From: Bettongia penicillata ogilbyi
Taxonomy: Eukaryota > Chordata > Mammalia > Diprotodontia > Potoroidae
NCBI GenBank assembly: GCA_023548195.1
Contig: JAJHZJ010000808.1
Span: 6,750,389-6,814,388 of the forward strand
Direction: 5' to 3'
DNA length: 64,000 bases
The notes beneath the pieces are model-generated. The model saw nothing but the letters and a program-made list of their open reading frames with translations, had not been told where the DNA came from and made no database searches. The translations under genes were made by a program, and so were the position numbers. This document shows, piece after piece, positions 1 to 10,549 of this stretch. The stretch's first letter is position 1; each line of letters opens with the position of its first letter.

Positions 1-1449
1 CTAAATAGGCATAGTATTCTCTTTGGTGTATAAGGCTAGTCTGTGTTCTGCTTCATTGGAAGCATAGGTAATGGCTACTGTTTTATATATATTTGTAGGT
101 AATAACTACCAAAAAAGTGACTCTATTTTACTGAATGCCATCCTGGAGCTCTCTGAAACTCCTGGTATTTTAGATTATTCTCCTCCATGTAGACTGTAGT
201 TGCTGCTAAATAGAAAAAAAAAATTATTGTTTTCCAAAGGATATATCCCTGGGGAGAAGAAATGACGTCAATGCTGATGGAAATTTTCATTCCAAGACTA
301 TTCTGAGTCATCTCTCGATATCACGTTTCTTCCCCCCCCACCCCCGCCCAGCTTCCCACTTCATCAGATCTTGCTTTGATCATACTGGAAGAGTAAAAAT
401 GTGGTGAGCTTGTGGCAAGGTCACTTTGAAAAGGGACAATATAGCTTTTATAGGAGACTATAAAATGTCATAAAAGCATTACTAATGTGAGGTAAAACTA
501 AAGCACATTCTTCACATTAATCAATATCCAGAAAATCCATATTAATTTTCATTACTACACATGCATACTTTAGCCTTTTCTCTCTTTAAATGTGTCCCTT
601 TTTGTTATCCCTGCTCTGAACTTAACCTTTTCCCTCCTGTTGGACCATAGAAGAAACATGAGGGAAAATGATATTTGAATGGGATCAAGGAGATATCCAC
701 AATGATATAAAAAATATTGAAATAAATATCAAGAACCAAGATCTCAGAGTTGGAAAGACATTTAATTTTGTTTTCTCTCACTAGTTCTTCAATGTAAATC
801 CCCTGTAAAACATCCTTCCCCCACCCCTGTGCTGCTTAAAGACCTCAAGGGAGCATTAAACCTATTAAGAGCCAAGGCAACCTATTCTGGTGGAGGGAGG
901 GGAGTGGAAGAGGCCCAGGAAGGTACCCAAAGTGGGCTCATGGTGGAAAAGTCAGAGAAGTCCCAGAGTAGTGCAGACAGGTGAGAAATGGGCAGATAAG
1001 AACTGAGCTCACTCCTTAAATGGAGATTTTGGAGTTCATGAATCCAGCTTCTAATTGGGGGGATAGAAGATAAAGATGAAGAAGAATACCAAGGCTGATG
1101 GGATCTTGCAAGATGATGAGGTTTTTCCCAATAGTGAGCTTGTTGGGTCATGGTGGAAGGTCAGAGAATTACAGAGTAGTACAGACAGGTGAGAAATTTA
1201 GCAGGATTGAAAATTAGATTGGGAGAGGCAAAATTATGAAGATTTGAAGGTGAAAGAAACTAATCTTTAATCTCCTCTCAGTGTGATTTTAGGCAATCAT
1301 TTAATTTCTCATAATCCACTCATTATAAGGGATTCAAACAGTCGCCAAAACTATCTGACCATCACCTGCCCTATTCTGGATACTGTATATCTCAGTGTAG
1401 CCTACAATGGCTTTAACTATTAAGTCCTCCAAGAGAACAACTGTGGACG
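1..1449. other. AT-rich DNA, no gene seen
   Basis: No coding region or known repeat recognised. Every open frame here is short and lacks a protein signature. The one structure is a pair of diverged direct repeats near 934-995 and 1145-1204, reported as a finding. Confidence 0.5.
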
Positions 1450-1640
1450 AGTAATGAAACTTACATTAGACTGTTAGAAGGGATCTCAATGGTCATCCAA
1501 GTTCAACACCCTTATTTTACAAATGAGGAGACTGAGTGATTATGAGGCTTGCCTAAGGCTACACAGAAATGCACACAACAGAGGGGCCTAGAAACAGTCT
1601 TCCAAGTATCATTGCTTCCTTCTCCACCACACTAACATCT
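1450..1640 (-). repeat. CORE-SINE (MIR/Mar1-like), old
   Basis: The plus strand reads as the reverse complement of a tRNA-derived CORE-SINE. An 'agaagggatctcaatggtcat' block is followed by a 'ttttacaaatgaggagactga' block and a degraded 'cttgcctaaggctacacag' block. No poly(A) tail or clear target duplication remains, so it is old. Confidence 0.6.
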
Positions 1641-1744
1641 CTCTTACTCAGCTTTCTTAGTTTGTAAATGGGTATAAAAGTGCCAATCTGCCCCCTTAAT
1701 AGGAATATGATACAAACAAGTGAGATATCTGGAAATATTTTAAA

Positions 1745-1805
1745 AATTTCATGTGTTCTTAAAGAAGGAAAAGGACCTCAAAGGTCATTTATTTAAACCC
1801 TTTGC
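1745..1805 (-). repeat. CORE-SINE end fragment
   Basis: A short block with 'aaaggacctcaaaggtcat' matches the distal part of the SINE at 1450-1640. It breaks off where the L3/CR1 fragment begins. Confidence 0.4.
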
Positions 1806-1839
1806 AAAACCATAAACTTTGTATGACATCCTTGAGATT

Positions 1840-2275
1840 TCCCCAGCAAATATATGTTTGGAGAATGTAAGTGATAGGAACCATTCTTCCTACCTCTTCT
1901 GATTTTTCAGATAGCTCTAATTGTGAGGAAAAAATGCTCACTCAGAACTTGCATTCCTAAAACTTTCTCCCCTTGGACCTCATTCTTTCCTACTGGGATA
2001 AGTGAAAGAAATCTAATCCCTCTTCCATGCAACAACCATTCAAATGTTTGAAAGCCAATTCCTCTGTCTTCTTTTCTCTAGGAAAAACCCTTCCATTTCC
2101 TTCCATTTTCTAGTTTTTATATGGCATGATTTAAAGACCATTCATTACATTGGTTGCCCTCCTTTATATGCATACCACCTTGCCAATGTCCTTCCTAAAG
2201 CCTGATGCTCAAAAACTGGACAAAATAGTTTAAAAGTAAACTCACCAGGGCAGAGTACAGAAGACCCCTCTCTCC
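1840..2275 (-). mobile_element. L3/CR1-type LINE 3' end
   Basis: The plus strand carries the complement of the conserved 3' end of L3/CR1 LINEs. In order it shows 'agctctaattgtgagg', 'aatctaatccctcttcca', a 'tctctaggaaaaaccc' block, 'ttggttgccctcct' and 'cagggcagagtacag'. The same blocks occur at 42.2-42.6 kb in this orientation and at 13.9-14.2 kb reversed. CR1-clade LINEs end in short repeats rather than poly(A), and none is seen. It is non-coding and heavily mutated. Confidence 0.7.
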
Positions 2276-2289
2276 TTCTTAAATAAAAA

Positions 2290-2495
2290 TAAAAATTATT
2301 ATTGCAGTAATAATATAATAGCAAGTATATACACTTACATATTTACTTTAAGGTTTGCAAAGTGCTTTTTAGGTATTATCTCATTTTGTCCTCATAATAA
2401 CCCTGGGAGGTACGTGATATTATTATCCTCATAGATAGATGAAGAAACTCAAGCAGACAGAGGTCAAAAGTAAACTTGCCCAGGCACAAACATCT
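2290..2495 (-). repeat. CORE-SINE (MIR/Mar1-like)
   Basis: Shows the 'aaggtttgcaaagtgctttt', 'ccctgggaggta' and 'gaagaaactcaagcagacag' blocks of the reverse-complement SINE, truncated before its tRNA-like head. Confidence 0.6.
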
Positions 2496-3024
2496 GAGGA
2501 AAAGCAATATTATAGATTCATTAATATAGTCTGCTAGAGGTGAAGTGAGTGTAAGTTACAGTTTTTTTTCTAAAATGTAACATGCATATTGAAAACCATC
2601 TAAGACTGAACCTGTGGGAGACAAATCAGGTAGAAGTTTGGATCAAATGTGTAATCTTCGTCAAAACGCTTTCTTAGAGACTGGTTAGCTTCATTGCGGC
2701 TTTGTTAAGATAGAGTTGAAAACACTGAGAGTTTGGAGTAGATCATCTTTCAGGGGGAAAAAAAACCCAAATTTACCATAAATGTTTCATAGACTGAGTG
2801 CAGCTGTTAAGATGGGAATTAAATGGGCATATGTGGAAGTGCAATAGTACTAAATGGTACTTCATGGTTTGTGAAAATTATTACTCTACTAAATGGAGAA
2901 AAGACAGTCACAATGATGGCTGTAAATCAATGCACATTCTTCATTCCACAAAGGGCTCAAAATCTGGGCTCCAACGTTGATATCTATGCTTTTGTGGCTC
3001 CCTTCAGAAAGTTTCTTTCTTTCC

Positions 3025-3047
3025 TTTTTTTTTTTTTTTTTTTTTTT
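3025..3047. repeat. poly(T) tract, T23
   Basis: An uninterrupted run of 23 T. It could be the A-tail of a minus-strand retrocopy, but no element is recognised beside it. Confidence 0.8.
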
Positions 3048-3091
3048 GCTAATATCTCAGTTGACCTACTTCATGGTGCCATTAAATATTT

Positions 3092-3289
3092 GATCTGGCC
3101 CCTGCAATGAACTGAATGAGACCATATGGGTAAACTATTCTAAATCATCATCTACTTTACGAATTAGTGTGAGATCACATAATAGGGTTTAATCCAGCCT
3201 CTGCAATGAACTGAATGGCACCATATGGGTGAATTATTCCAAAATATCTTCCACTTTACAAGACTAGTGTGAAATCACATAATAGGACT
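3092..3289. repeat. two-copy tandem duplication, period about 99 bp
   Basis: Unit 1 (3092-3190) and unit 2 (3191-3289) share 'ctgcaatgaactgaatg', 'accatatggg', 'actttac' and 'atcacataatagg' in the same order and spacing. Roughly a fifth of positions differ, so the duplication is not recent. Confidence 0.85.
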
Positions 3290-3489
3290 GAAGTTCTATC
3301 AATTATAAATGTAGACACATGAAAACCAAAATCCACAACAAAATGCTTACATTATTTTAAATAGCCTGTGTAATCATTGCCTGATTTAAAATACTTCAGG
3401 CTGCTATCCAAGAAGTTTAAAGTCAATAGTAACTACTCCTATAGTTTTTAAAAAAATTATTTTAGGGATATTCTGTAAAATTCAATTAA

Positions 3490-3640
3490 AAACATTGAAA
3501 AGCACCCATTATGCATGCAGCACAGTGTATTATGTTAGGATATTTTTCTTTTTTAAATTACGTGGTCTCTATTTTCAATGAATTCATATTCTACTTGAGA
3601 AGTTGAGACACGCCAATAGACTAGTTCAATACAAAGTACT
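3490..3640 (+). repeat. L2/MIR-related mammal-wide repeat fragment
   Basis: Degraded 'cccattatgcatgcagcacagtg', 'ttttcaatgaattcatattct' order resembles the mammal-wide block seen more clearly at 23,230-23,360. Weak match. Confidence 0.35.
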
Positions 3641-4059
3641 GGTGGGAGTGAGGGAAAGCACTACGGTTATCTCTTCCACATCATGACTTTCCCCATCGTG
3701 GTTTCCATATATTGCAGGTCAGTAGAAGAAATTAAATGGGAATTTTGGAGGGAGTTTTGTGGAAACCACAGATGACACATGAAGGACAGCAGGCTACACA
3801 CATAAAGTTTAGAAACTCAGACGTGCATAAAATATGTGTACAATAGATATGTATCATATAATGTCACCTCAAACTATACAAGAAAGTGCTATAAACACTG
3901 CACAGAAGAAAAAAAAAACCATTTAGACTTCTCTAGTAAGAAGGGAGGGCCAAGAATATTTACACAGATTTTCCAGATTGCAGAGGTGCTAAACTGCTAA
4001 CTCCCATGATGTGGAAGGGATAAATGTAGTATAGACCAAAGGCTCTGGGGAATTTCAGA

Positions 4060-5101
4060 TGTGAAGATACTCTAAGCTGGGGGGAAGGAGAGGCAGGAAA
4101 GGCTTCTCAGGGGTGATGGTACTGAGCTGAAGGAAAATAAATAGTTCCCTAAAAGGGAGAGACGAGGAAGTGCATTCCAGGAATGTGAGAGGGTCGACAC
4201 AAATCTACAGAGACTAGAGACAAGTTTAGGAAACAGTTAGTAGTCCAACCTGGTTGTAATGGTTAGTGAATGAAGGGAGCTAATGGGAAATGAGACTGGA
4301 AAGGTAAATTATATCCAGATTGGGGGGGCAGGGGAGATGGGGCTTAAATTCCATTAGGGGATATATATTCCCTTTTTGATATGAATAATGACATTTTAGT
4401 ATAACACATTTTAAATATAAATGGGCAATCATATCTAAGCTTTATGTTTAGTCCCTCTTTATTCTAATTCTTGTGCAAGGATGGCCAAAAGACAGAGCCT
4501 ACCCTGTCTCAGACACCTAAGGCCAATGACAGACTACCAAGACTACCAAATAACAGTCACTATAGAAGTTATCCAGGTAAAGGAAGAAAAAGCAAAGTGG
4601 ACAGAGGACTCAGGATGAGGGCTGGTAGATGCGTGAAATGCGGCAGGAGATTTAAGGAGGAGGATGACTCAGAAAGATCCTTTATATTAGTAATTAAGAA
4701 GTCATCTATAGTCTTAGCCAGAGCAATTTCAGTGGAAGGGTAATGTCATGAAAGAGACTCTTCTGTACTGAGAAGTAAATACATGGAGAGGAAGCGGAGG
4801 CAGAGAATGGAGGTAACTTGTTCCATCTATTTGTCAGTGACAGCCAAGCAAGACATATTGGATGGCAGCTAGAGGAGGCAACAATAAGAGAAGAGTTTTC
4901 CAAGGATAGTCAAGGTCTTAGTTATGTTTTGAGAGCAGAGAGGGAGGGGAAGGGAGGATGGAGGAGGCAGAGAGAGGGAGAAAGGTGTGGGAGGGAGAAG
5001 AGGGTGCAGAAAAAGGAGGGAGGGGGTCATTACTCAATGGGGCAAACTGTGGGAGACAGGAGGTGATTGGATCAAAAGCAGAGAGAGTGGAGGTAGCCTT
5101 A
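4060..5101 (+). repeat. ancient purine-rich interspersed repeat, split by HAL1-A
   Basis: Begins near 'aggcaggaaaggcttctcag' and runs through 'agtgcattccagga' to a purine-rich part (4840-5101) containing 'caatggggcaaact', 'aggaggtgattggatca' and 'gtagcctta'. This resembles a non-coding repeat found across mammals; I do not assign a family name. Its end was moved to 8044 by insertion of HAL1-A. The 4850-5101 part has a relative in reverse orientation at 9668-9902. The zinc-knuckle-like open frame at 4471-4743 lies here and I do not regard it as a gene. Confidence 0.55.
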
Positions 5102-5117
5102 GAAAGGTTTTTTGTCT
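5102..5117. repeat. target-site duplication, left copy (HAL1-A)
   Basis: 'gaaaggttttttgtct' here pairs with 'gcaagttttttaatct' at 8028-8043 with mismatches. The related copy at about 9650-9670 (minus strand) preserves the uninterrupted order 'ccttagcaagtttttaaatct', which supports the right-hand copy as the original site. Confidence 0.6.
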
Positions 5118-5920
5118 TTTTAAAAAAATATTTATTTATTTTTAGTTTTCAACATTCATTTCCACAAGATTTTGAGTTCCAAATTTTCTCCACATCTCTC
5201 CCCTCCCCCATGCCAAAACACCGTGTATTCTGATTTTCCCTTCCCCCAATCTGCCCTGTCTTCTATCATATCCCCTCCCTTCCCTTATCCCAATCTTCTT
5301 TCTTTTCTTACCTGTATTTCTTATTTCCCAATTGCATGCAAAAACAATTCTCAACATTTGTTCCTAAAACTTTGAGTTCCAGCTTCTCTCCCTTGCTCCC
5401 TCCCCACCCATTCCCACTGAGAAGGCAATTCAATATAGACTATATATGTGCAGTTTTGAAAAAGACTTCCATAATTATCATGTTGTGAAAGACTAACTAT
5501 CCCTCCATCCTATCCTGCCCCCCCATTTATTCTACTCTCTCTTTTGTCCTTGCCCCTTCCCAAAAGTGTTTACTTCTAGTTACTCTCTCCTGCCATTAGC
5601 CCTCCCTTCTATCATCCCTCCATACCCCACTTAATCCTTTTCTCCCCTACTTTCCTGTAGTGTAAGATAAATTGTTATATCAAATTAAGTGTGCATGTTA
5701 GTCCCTCTTTAAGCCAAATGTGTTGAGAATAAGCTTCACTTTTTCCCTCTCACCTCCCCACTTTTTCCCTCCATTGAAAAATTTTTTTCTTGCCTCTTTT
5801 GTGAGAGATAATTTGCCCCATTCCATGTCTCCCTTTCTCCTCCCAATATATTCCTCTCTCACCCCTTAATTTTGTTTTTTTAGATATCATCCCTTCCTAT
5901 TCAACTCACCCTGTGCCCTC

Positions 5921-6007
5921 TGTCTCTCTGTCTCTTTCTCTCTCTCTCTCTCTATATATATATGTATATATATATGTATATATATGTGTATATATATGTA
6001 TATATAT

Positions 6008-6055
<48 letters not shown>
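5921..6055. repeat. compound microsatellite in HAL1-A 3' region
   Basis: (TC)n, then (TA/TG)n, then (CA)n, then (TA)n. A simpler (TC)n(TG)n occupies the same element position in HAL1-B at 28,307-28,372. Several apparent open frames here are repeat translations. Confidence 0.95.
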
Positions 6056-6179
6056 TCCCTCCAACTACCCAAATACTGAGAAAAGTCTGAAGAGTTATAA
6101 ATATTATCTTTTCATGTAGGAATGTAAACAGTTCAATTTTAGTAAGTCCCTTAGGATCTCTTTTTCTTGTTTACCTTTT

Positions 6180-7292
6180 CATGTTTCTCTTGATTCTTAT
6201 GTTTGAAAGTCAAATTTTCTAGTCAGCTCTAGTCTTTTCATCAAGAATGCTTGAAAATTTTCTATTTCATTGAATGACCATTTTTCCCCCTGAAGTATTA
6301 TACTCAGTTTTGCTGGGTAGGTGATTCTTGATTTTAATCCTAGAATTCTGGAATTCACTTCTGGAATATCATATTACAAGTCCTTCAGTCCCTTAATGTA
6401 GAAGCTGCCAGATCTTGTGTTATCCTGATTGTATTTCCACAATACTTGAATTGTTTCTTTCTGACTGCTTGAAATATATTCTTCTTGACCTGGGAACTCT
6501 GGAATTTGGCTATAATATTCCTAGGAATTTTTCTTTTCTGATCCCTTTCAGGAGGTGATCAGTGGATTCCTTCAATATATATTTTGCCCTCTGGTTCTAG
6601 ATTATCAGAGCAGTTTTCCTTGATAATTTCATGAAAGATGATATCTAGGCTCTTTTTTTCATCATGGCTTTCAAGTTGTCCCATAATTTTTAAATATCTC
6701 TCCTGGATTTATTTTTCCAGGCCAGTTGTTTTTCCAATGAGATATTTCACATTATCTTCTATTTTTTCATTCTTTTGGTTTTGTTTTGTAATTTCTTGGT
6801 TTCTCATAAAGTTATTAGCTTTCATCTGCTCTATTCTAATTTTTAAAGAACTATTTTCTTCAGTGAGATTTTGATCCTCACTTTCCATTTGGCTAACTCT
6901 GTTTTAAAGCATTCTTCTTCTCATTGGCATTTTGAACCTCTCTTGCCCATTGAGTTAGTCTATTTTTAAACTTATTATTTTCTTCAGCATTTTTTTGGGT
7001 CTCCTTTAGCAAGCTGTGGACTCGCTTTTCATGATTTTCTTGCATTGCTCTCATTTCTCTTCCCAATTTTTCCTCTGTCTCTATTACTTGATTTTCAAAA
7101 TTCTTTTTGAGCTCTTCCATGACCTTGGACCCTTGCATATTTATTTTGGAGGCTTTGAATGCAGAAAACTTGAATTTTTTGTCTTCCTCTGATTGTATGC
7201 ATTGTTCTTCCTCATCTGAGAAGATGGAAGAAAATACCTGTTCACCAAGAAAGTAACTTTTTATAGTCTTATTTTTTCCCTTTTTGGGGAAT
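6180..7292 (-). pseudogene. HAL1 ORF1 (L1 ORF1p-like RNA-binding protein), dead
   Basis: Reading leftward on the minus strand, a charged coiled-coil segment (6893-7138; 'MEELKKNFENQV', 'EEKLGREMRAM', 'KNAEENNKF') is followed by remnants of the RRM and C-terminal domains (about 6200-6640). ORF1p of L1 is a trimeric nucleic-acid chaperone that coats its own RNA in cytoplasmic particles. The presumed start codon, ATG at 29,610-29,612 in copy B, is ATT here (7290-7292). A stop interrupts the C-terminus that copy B keeps open ('RKFDFQT' followed by stop). Other frame breaks lie between. Not expressible. Confidence 0.75.
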
Positions 7293-8027
7293 TTTCCTGA
7301 CCAGTTACTTGACTTTTGAGTCCTTTGTCAGGAGGAGAGTATACTCTAGGGACCTGTATGTTTTCAGTTCCTCCAAGGTGGCACAATCAAGGGAGGGGAG
7401 TTTAGTCCTTTCCTGCTGTGCATTTTGATCTAGAAGCAATCATAAGCTTTTCTGCCAAGGATCTGTGAGTAGGATCTCTCTCCAGAGCCTCCACTAGTTC
7501 TGCTACACCAGCACCAGTGCTCCTCCTCACCCCAGGGCCACCACTCAGGGCTGAGACTCAGATTAGCTGCTCGATTCCTCCAGAGACTTTAGGTCGAGGG
7601 ATAAAAAACATGGATGCTGTTGCTTCCTGGGACAGAGACTTGATTGCGTTCCCTTCTCACCCAGGTGAAAGAATTTTCTCACTGACCTTTGAAGCTGTCT
7701 CTGGCATTTCTTGATTGAGGAATCTTGGAACTGCAGCTGCTCCCTGTGTTTCCACCCCCTGAGGCTTTCTCTGGTCCTGTCCATGCCCTGCCACACTGAG
7801 CTGGGCTCTGTAGGCTGTGCCCCACTCCAAGTCTGGTGTGGTAGACCTTTCCTGTTGGCCTTCCAGGCTGCCTTGGCCTGGAAATCTCTTTCTCTCTGTT
7901 GTTTTGTGGCTTCTGCTGCTCTAGAATTTGTTTAGAGTCATTTTTTAACAGGCATTTTATGGGCTGTGGGAGGAGAGACTTTACAGGTCCATCATTCTAC
8001 TCTGCCATCTTGGCTCCACCCCCCATA

Positions 8028-8043
8028 GCAAGTTTTTTAATCT
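8028..8043. repeat. target-site duplication, right copy (HAL1-A)
   Basis: 'gcaagttttttaatct', partner of 5102-5117; continues into 'agtc', as in the uninterrupted relative near 9650. Confidence 0.6.
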
Positions 8044-8214
8044 AGTCATCCCATGAGACTGAGTAAAATGAGAATAAGTGAGAATATAGTAATTTTAAGT
8101 ATAACACAGGAAAGGAGCAGAAATGTTGGAACCTATTGCAGATTGTCTTAGTTTTTTTTTTTTTTTCAGGAAAGTAAAAGGCAAAGTTATCTTCTCAGCT
8201 CATCTGTATTTAGA

Positions 8215-8440
8215 ACTTCAACATTTGCAAAGCATTTTACAGACAGAACTTATTTGATCTTTATAAAAATAGCATTAGTCAGGTGCTATTATTTTCATCT
8301 CCATTTTAAGGATGCCGAGATTTTGAATATTTAAATAACTTGCCCAGGGTCATACTAATTAGTATCTGAGGGAATGTTTGAACCTAGGCCTTCCTCCTCT
8401 AATTTCATAGCTGTAGCCATGATACTATGCAGTTAAGTCA
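8215..8440 (-). repeat. CORE-SINE (MIR/Mar1-like), near full length
   Basis: Reverse-complement SINE with 'atttgcaaagcattttacag', 'caggtgctattattttcatc', 'aacttgcccagggtcata' and 'tgtttgaacctaggc' in order. Confidence 0.7.
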
Positions 8441-8659
8441 AGTAGGGGAGCAGGGCGTGTGCATGGTATGATTGAGTTCAACTGGGGAGTTGGGAATAGG
8501 GGAAAAAATGGTTTTTAGAAGATCTGCTGTGGGTTGCATGATGGCTAGCTAATCAGAGATGAATGATAGCATTGCATTGCATTGCAGCAACAAAACCCAG
8601 GTCAGACTAGCTGAAATGAAGTTCTAGTGGATGTTGTTTTCACAGTGATTTCATTAATT

Positions 8660-9180
8660 CCTCCACAAACAGTTCTGGAATAGGAGCAGAGAACTTGAAC
8701 AAAGGTGTTGTTCCAGAGCTGAAGATTAGGAAAGTTTGAACAAGTAAAACAAGCAAAAAAAGGGGGCCAGAGATTCCAGTACAGGGTTTAAGCACAGCTG
8801 TGTTGAAATAGATATCTATGAAGTCAATACTAGTGGAAGGAGGAAAGATATGGATGACAGACAGAGAAAGGGAAGGATTAAGGATGCTGCAGTGGGAATG
8901 AAAAATGGGTTTAGGATAGGTGAGGCAGTACAGGAAACTGGACAGTTTCTTTTTCGGAGATGGGGGTTCCAGAATTCAAGATATTAGAAGTGAAGCAATT
9001 TGAAGTTATGGTAAGATCTATGGACTAAAAATGGAGCCCACTAGAGAACTGAGACTGAGTTGAGAGGGGAGCTATGTGGGTGTTAAAAAGGCTAATAGAT
9101 AAATTGGGAGGTAACAACAAAAGGTCATCAGCATGAATCCTGAGATCATTAGGGTTAAAACAGGATGGCATAGAGACACT
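8660..9180 (+). repeat. purine-rich ancient repeat segment
   Basis: Purine-rich, repeat-like DNA ('gaagtgaagcaatttgaag', 'aaggtcatcagcatgaatcc'), similar in style to 4060-5101 and 39,735-40,560. No family name assigned. No protein or RNA gene seen. Confidence 0.4.
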
Positions 9181-9486
9181 TAACATTTCAGCATTTAGAT
9201 TTACAATAACAACAATAAATATCTTCAGCTTTGGTCTTAACCCAGGGAAGCCCTGGGAACTTCATTACTTGGCTTCCCCCAAAGGACCTTCAGCTTTTTA
9301 TTGAACAAAGGAAAGGTTTTGTTTGCATGTAAAGGAGTTAAAAACTACTTGTACCTGAGCCAATAAAATGTCAAGGAAAAACTCCCTGATTGAGTCCACA
9401 AGGGCCAATATCAATCCTTATGGCACTTTACTACTCTGTATGACTTCGTTAGAAAGTCAACCCTCCCCTCTCCTGGCAAGCAACTT

Positions 9487-9648
9487 GTAGCTAGCATTTG
9501 ATAGTGCTAGCATATGTGTAGTGCTTAATGTTTGCAATGAGCTTTATAAATTGTATGTCATTTAACCTCAGAACAACCCTGGGAGTTAGGTGTTATGTTA
9601 CCCCCATTTTTACAGATGATGAAATTGTGGCAGATGGAGGTTGAACTA
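9487..9648 (-). repeat. CORE-SINE (MIR/Mar1-like) fragment
   Basis: Shows 'tgtttgcaatgagctttata', 'aacaaccctgggagttaggt' and 'ttacagatgatgaaattg', truncated next to the inverted ancient repeat. Confidence 0.6.
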
Positions 9649-9649
9649 G

Positions 9650-9902
9650 ATTTAAAAACTTGCTAAGGCTAGCCCCATTCTTTCTGCCTTTATCCAATCA
9701 CCTCCTATCTCCTAAAGGAGTTTGCTCCATTGAGCAATGGCCCCCTCCCTTTCCTGCACCCTTTTCTCCCTCTTCCAGCTTTCTTCCTCTCTTTGCCTGT
9801 GCCAAGCTCCCTCTCTGCTCTAAAATACAATTTCAGGCCTTGATTGTCCTTGAAAAACTCTTCTCTTATTGTCACCTCTTCTACCTGCCATCCAGTACCT
9901 CT
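9650..9902 (-). repeat. ancient purine-rich repeat, inverted copy
   Basis: On the minus strand this matches 4850-5101 block for block: 'caataagagaagagttt', 'agagcagagagggag', 'agggtgcag', 'cattgctcaatgg', 'gataggaggtgattggat', 'agccttagcaag'. It continues through the point where HAL1-A interrupts the other copy. The peptide-level similarity between open frames at 4818-5066 and 9705-10,052 comes from this repeat, not from a gene. Confidence 0.75.
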
Positions 9903-10021
9903 TCCCTCCCTTCCCTTCCTTTCCCTTCCCTTCCCTTTTCCCTTCCCTTCCCTTTTCTTTCCTTTATTCCCTTTCTTCTTTTTCTTTTTTAGTCTTTTCT
10001 CCTTTTCTCTTCTTTTTTTTC
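9899..10021. repeat. pyrimidine tract, (TTCCC)n-rich
   Basis: About 120 bp of almost pure C/T on the plus strand with repeated 'cccttcccttcc' blocks. Open frames translated from it, rich in Pro/Ser/Phe or Lys/Glu/Gly, are artefacts. Confidence 0.95.
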
Positions 10022-10239
10022 CTTGAATGCAATATACTTTTTGAGCTCTCACAAGGGACCTTAGAGAGGAAGCCCTCTGGTCTGTCTCTTAAGTTATTGT
10101 AGAAATGAGAAATGCTTTGGCTAATTGTCCTAAGATTTATATTGCAAAGAATTCTACCTGTGACCCTTCTACATAGCTAGAAAAGTAGGCTTTTCTACAT
10201 GTATGCTTTAGGACTTAGCTAGTATTATTCAACCAGGAC

Positions 10240-10240
<1 letters not shown>

Positions 10241-10278
<38 letters not shown>

Positions 10279-10285
10279 TGTGTGT
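10241..10285. repeat. (TG)n microsatellite
   Basis: About 22 TG units with a single TA interruption. Confidence 0.95.
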
Positions 10286-10339
10286 ATGAGTAGAGCTACA
10301 AAGGACTCTTTGCTAGTTCTTTTGGGGAGGACTTTTAAT

Positions 10340-10548
10340 TTCATAGGATTATGGCATCATAGATTTAGAGCTAGAAGGGACTTGAGTAGTAATTGAGCTC
10401 AACCCACTCATTTTATAATGAGGAAATTGAAGCCCTGGGTGGTTTCCATCACTGAAGGTCACACAGGGAAGTTTCTGAGGCAGATTTTGAAACCAGGTCT
10501 CCCTAACTCCAAGTCCAGTACTTGATTCATTACAATCTGCTTCCTCTT
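10340..10548 (-). repeat. Mar1-like CORE-SINE
   Basis: 'catagatttagagctagaag' start block, then 'ttttataatgaggaaattga', 'ggtcacacagggaag' and 'gattttgaaaccaggtct' in order: reverse-complement SINE, near full length. Confidence 0.7.
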
Positions 10549-10549
10549 A

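Larger units (their letters stand above)
5118..8025 (-). mobile_element. half-L1 (HAL1) retrotransposon, copy A, full length
   Basis: About 2.9 kb in reverse orientation. The 5' end (8025) carries the L1-like start 'gagccaagatggcagag', followed by a GC-richer 5' region (about 7300-8020), a decayed ORF1 (about 6180-7292) and a purine-rich 3' region with a microsatellite. It ends near 5118-5145 in a poly(A)-signal-like 'aataaataaata' and A-rich tail. No ORF2 follows ORF1 before this tail, which defines the half-L1 layout. Copy B at 27,478-30,206 has the same order. HAL1 is known in therian mammals as an L1 derivative that depends on L1 enzymes in trans. Confidence 0.8.

Noticed and set aside
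4471..4743. 90-codon frame with a CVKCG zinc-knuckle-like motif
   Set aside because: Lies in an ancient non-coding repeat; a single CxxC pair with no partner residues is chance.
5887..6119. Tyr/Ile- and Thr/His-rich frames
   Set aside because: Direct translation of a compound microsatellite.
7517..7935. Open frames in the GC-richer block
   Set aside because: They belong to the HAL1-A 5' untranslated region.
4818..10052. Similar peptides on opposite strands (4,818-5,066 and 9,705-10,052) suggesting a gene pair
   Set aside because: The similarity is that of an inverted pair of purine-rich repeats; neither frame has a domain.
9660..10102. Pro/Phe/Ser-rich and Lys/Gly/Glu-rich frames
   Set aside because: Translation of a pyrimidine tract and repeat.
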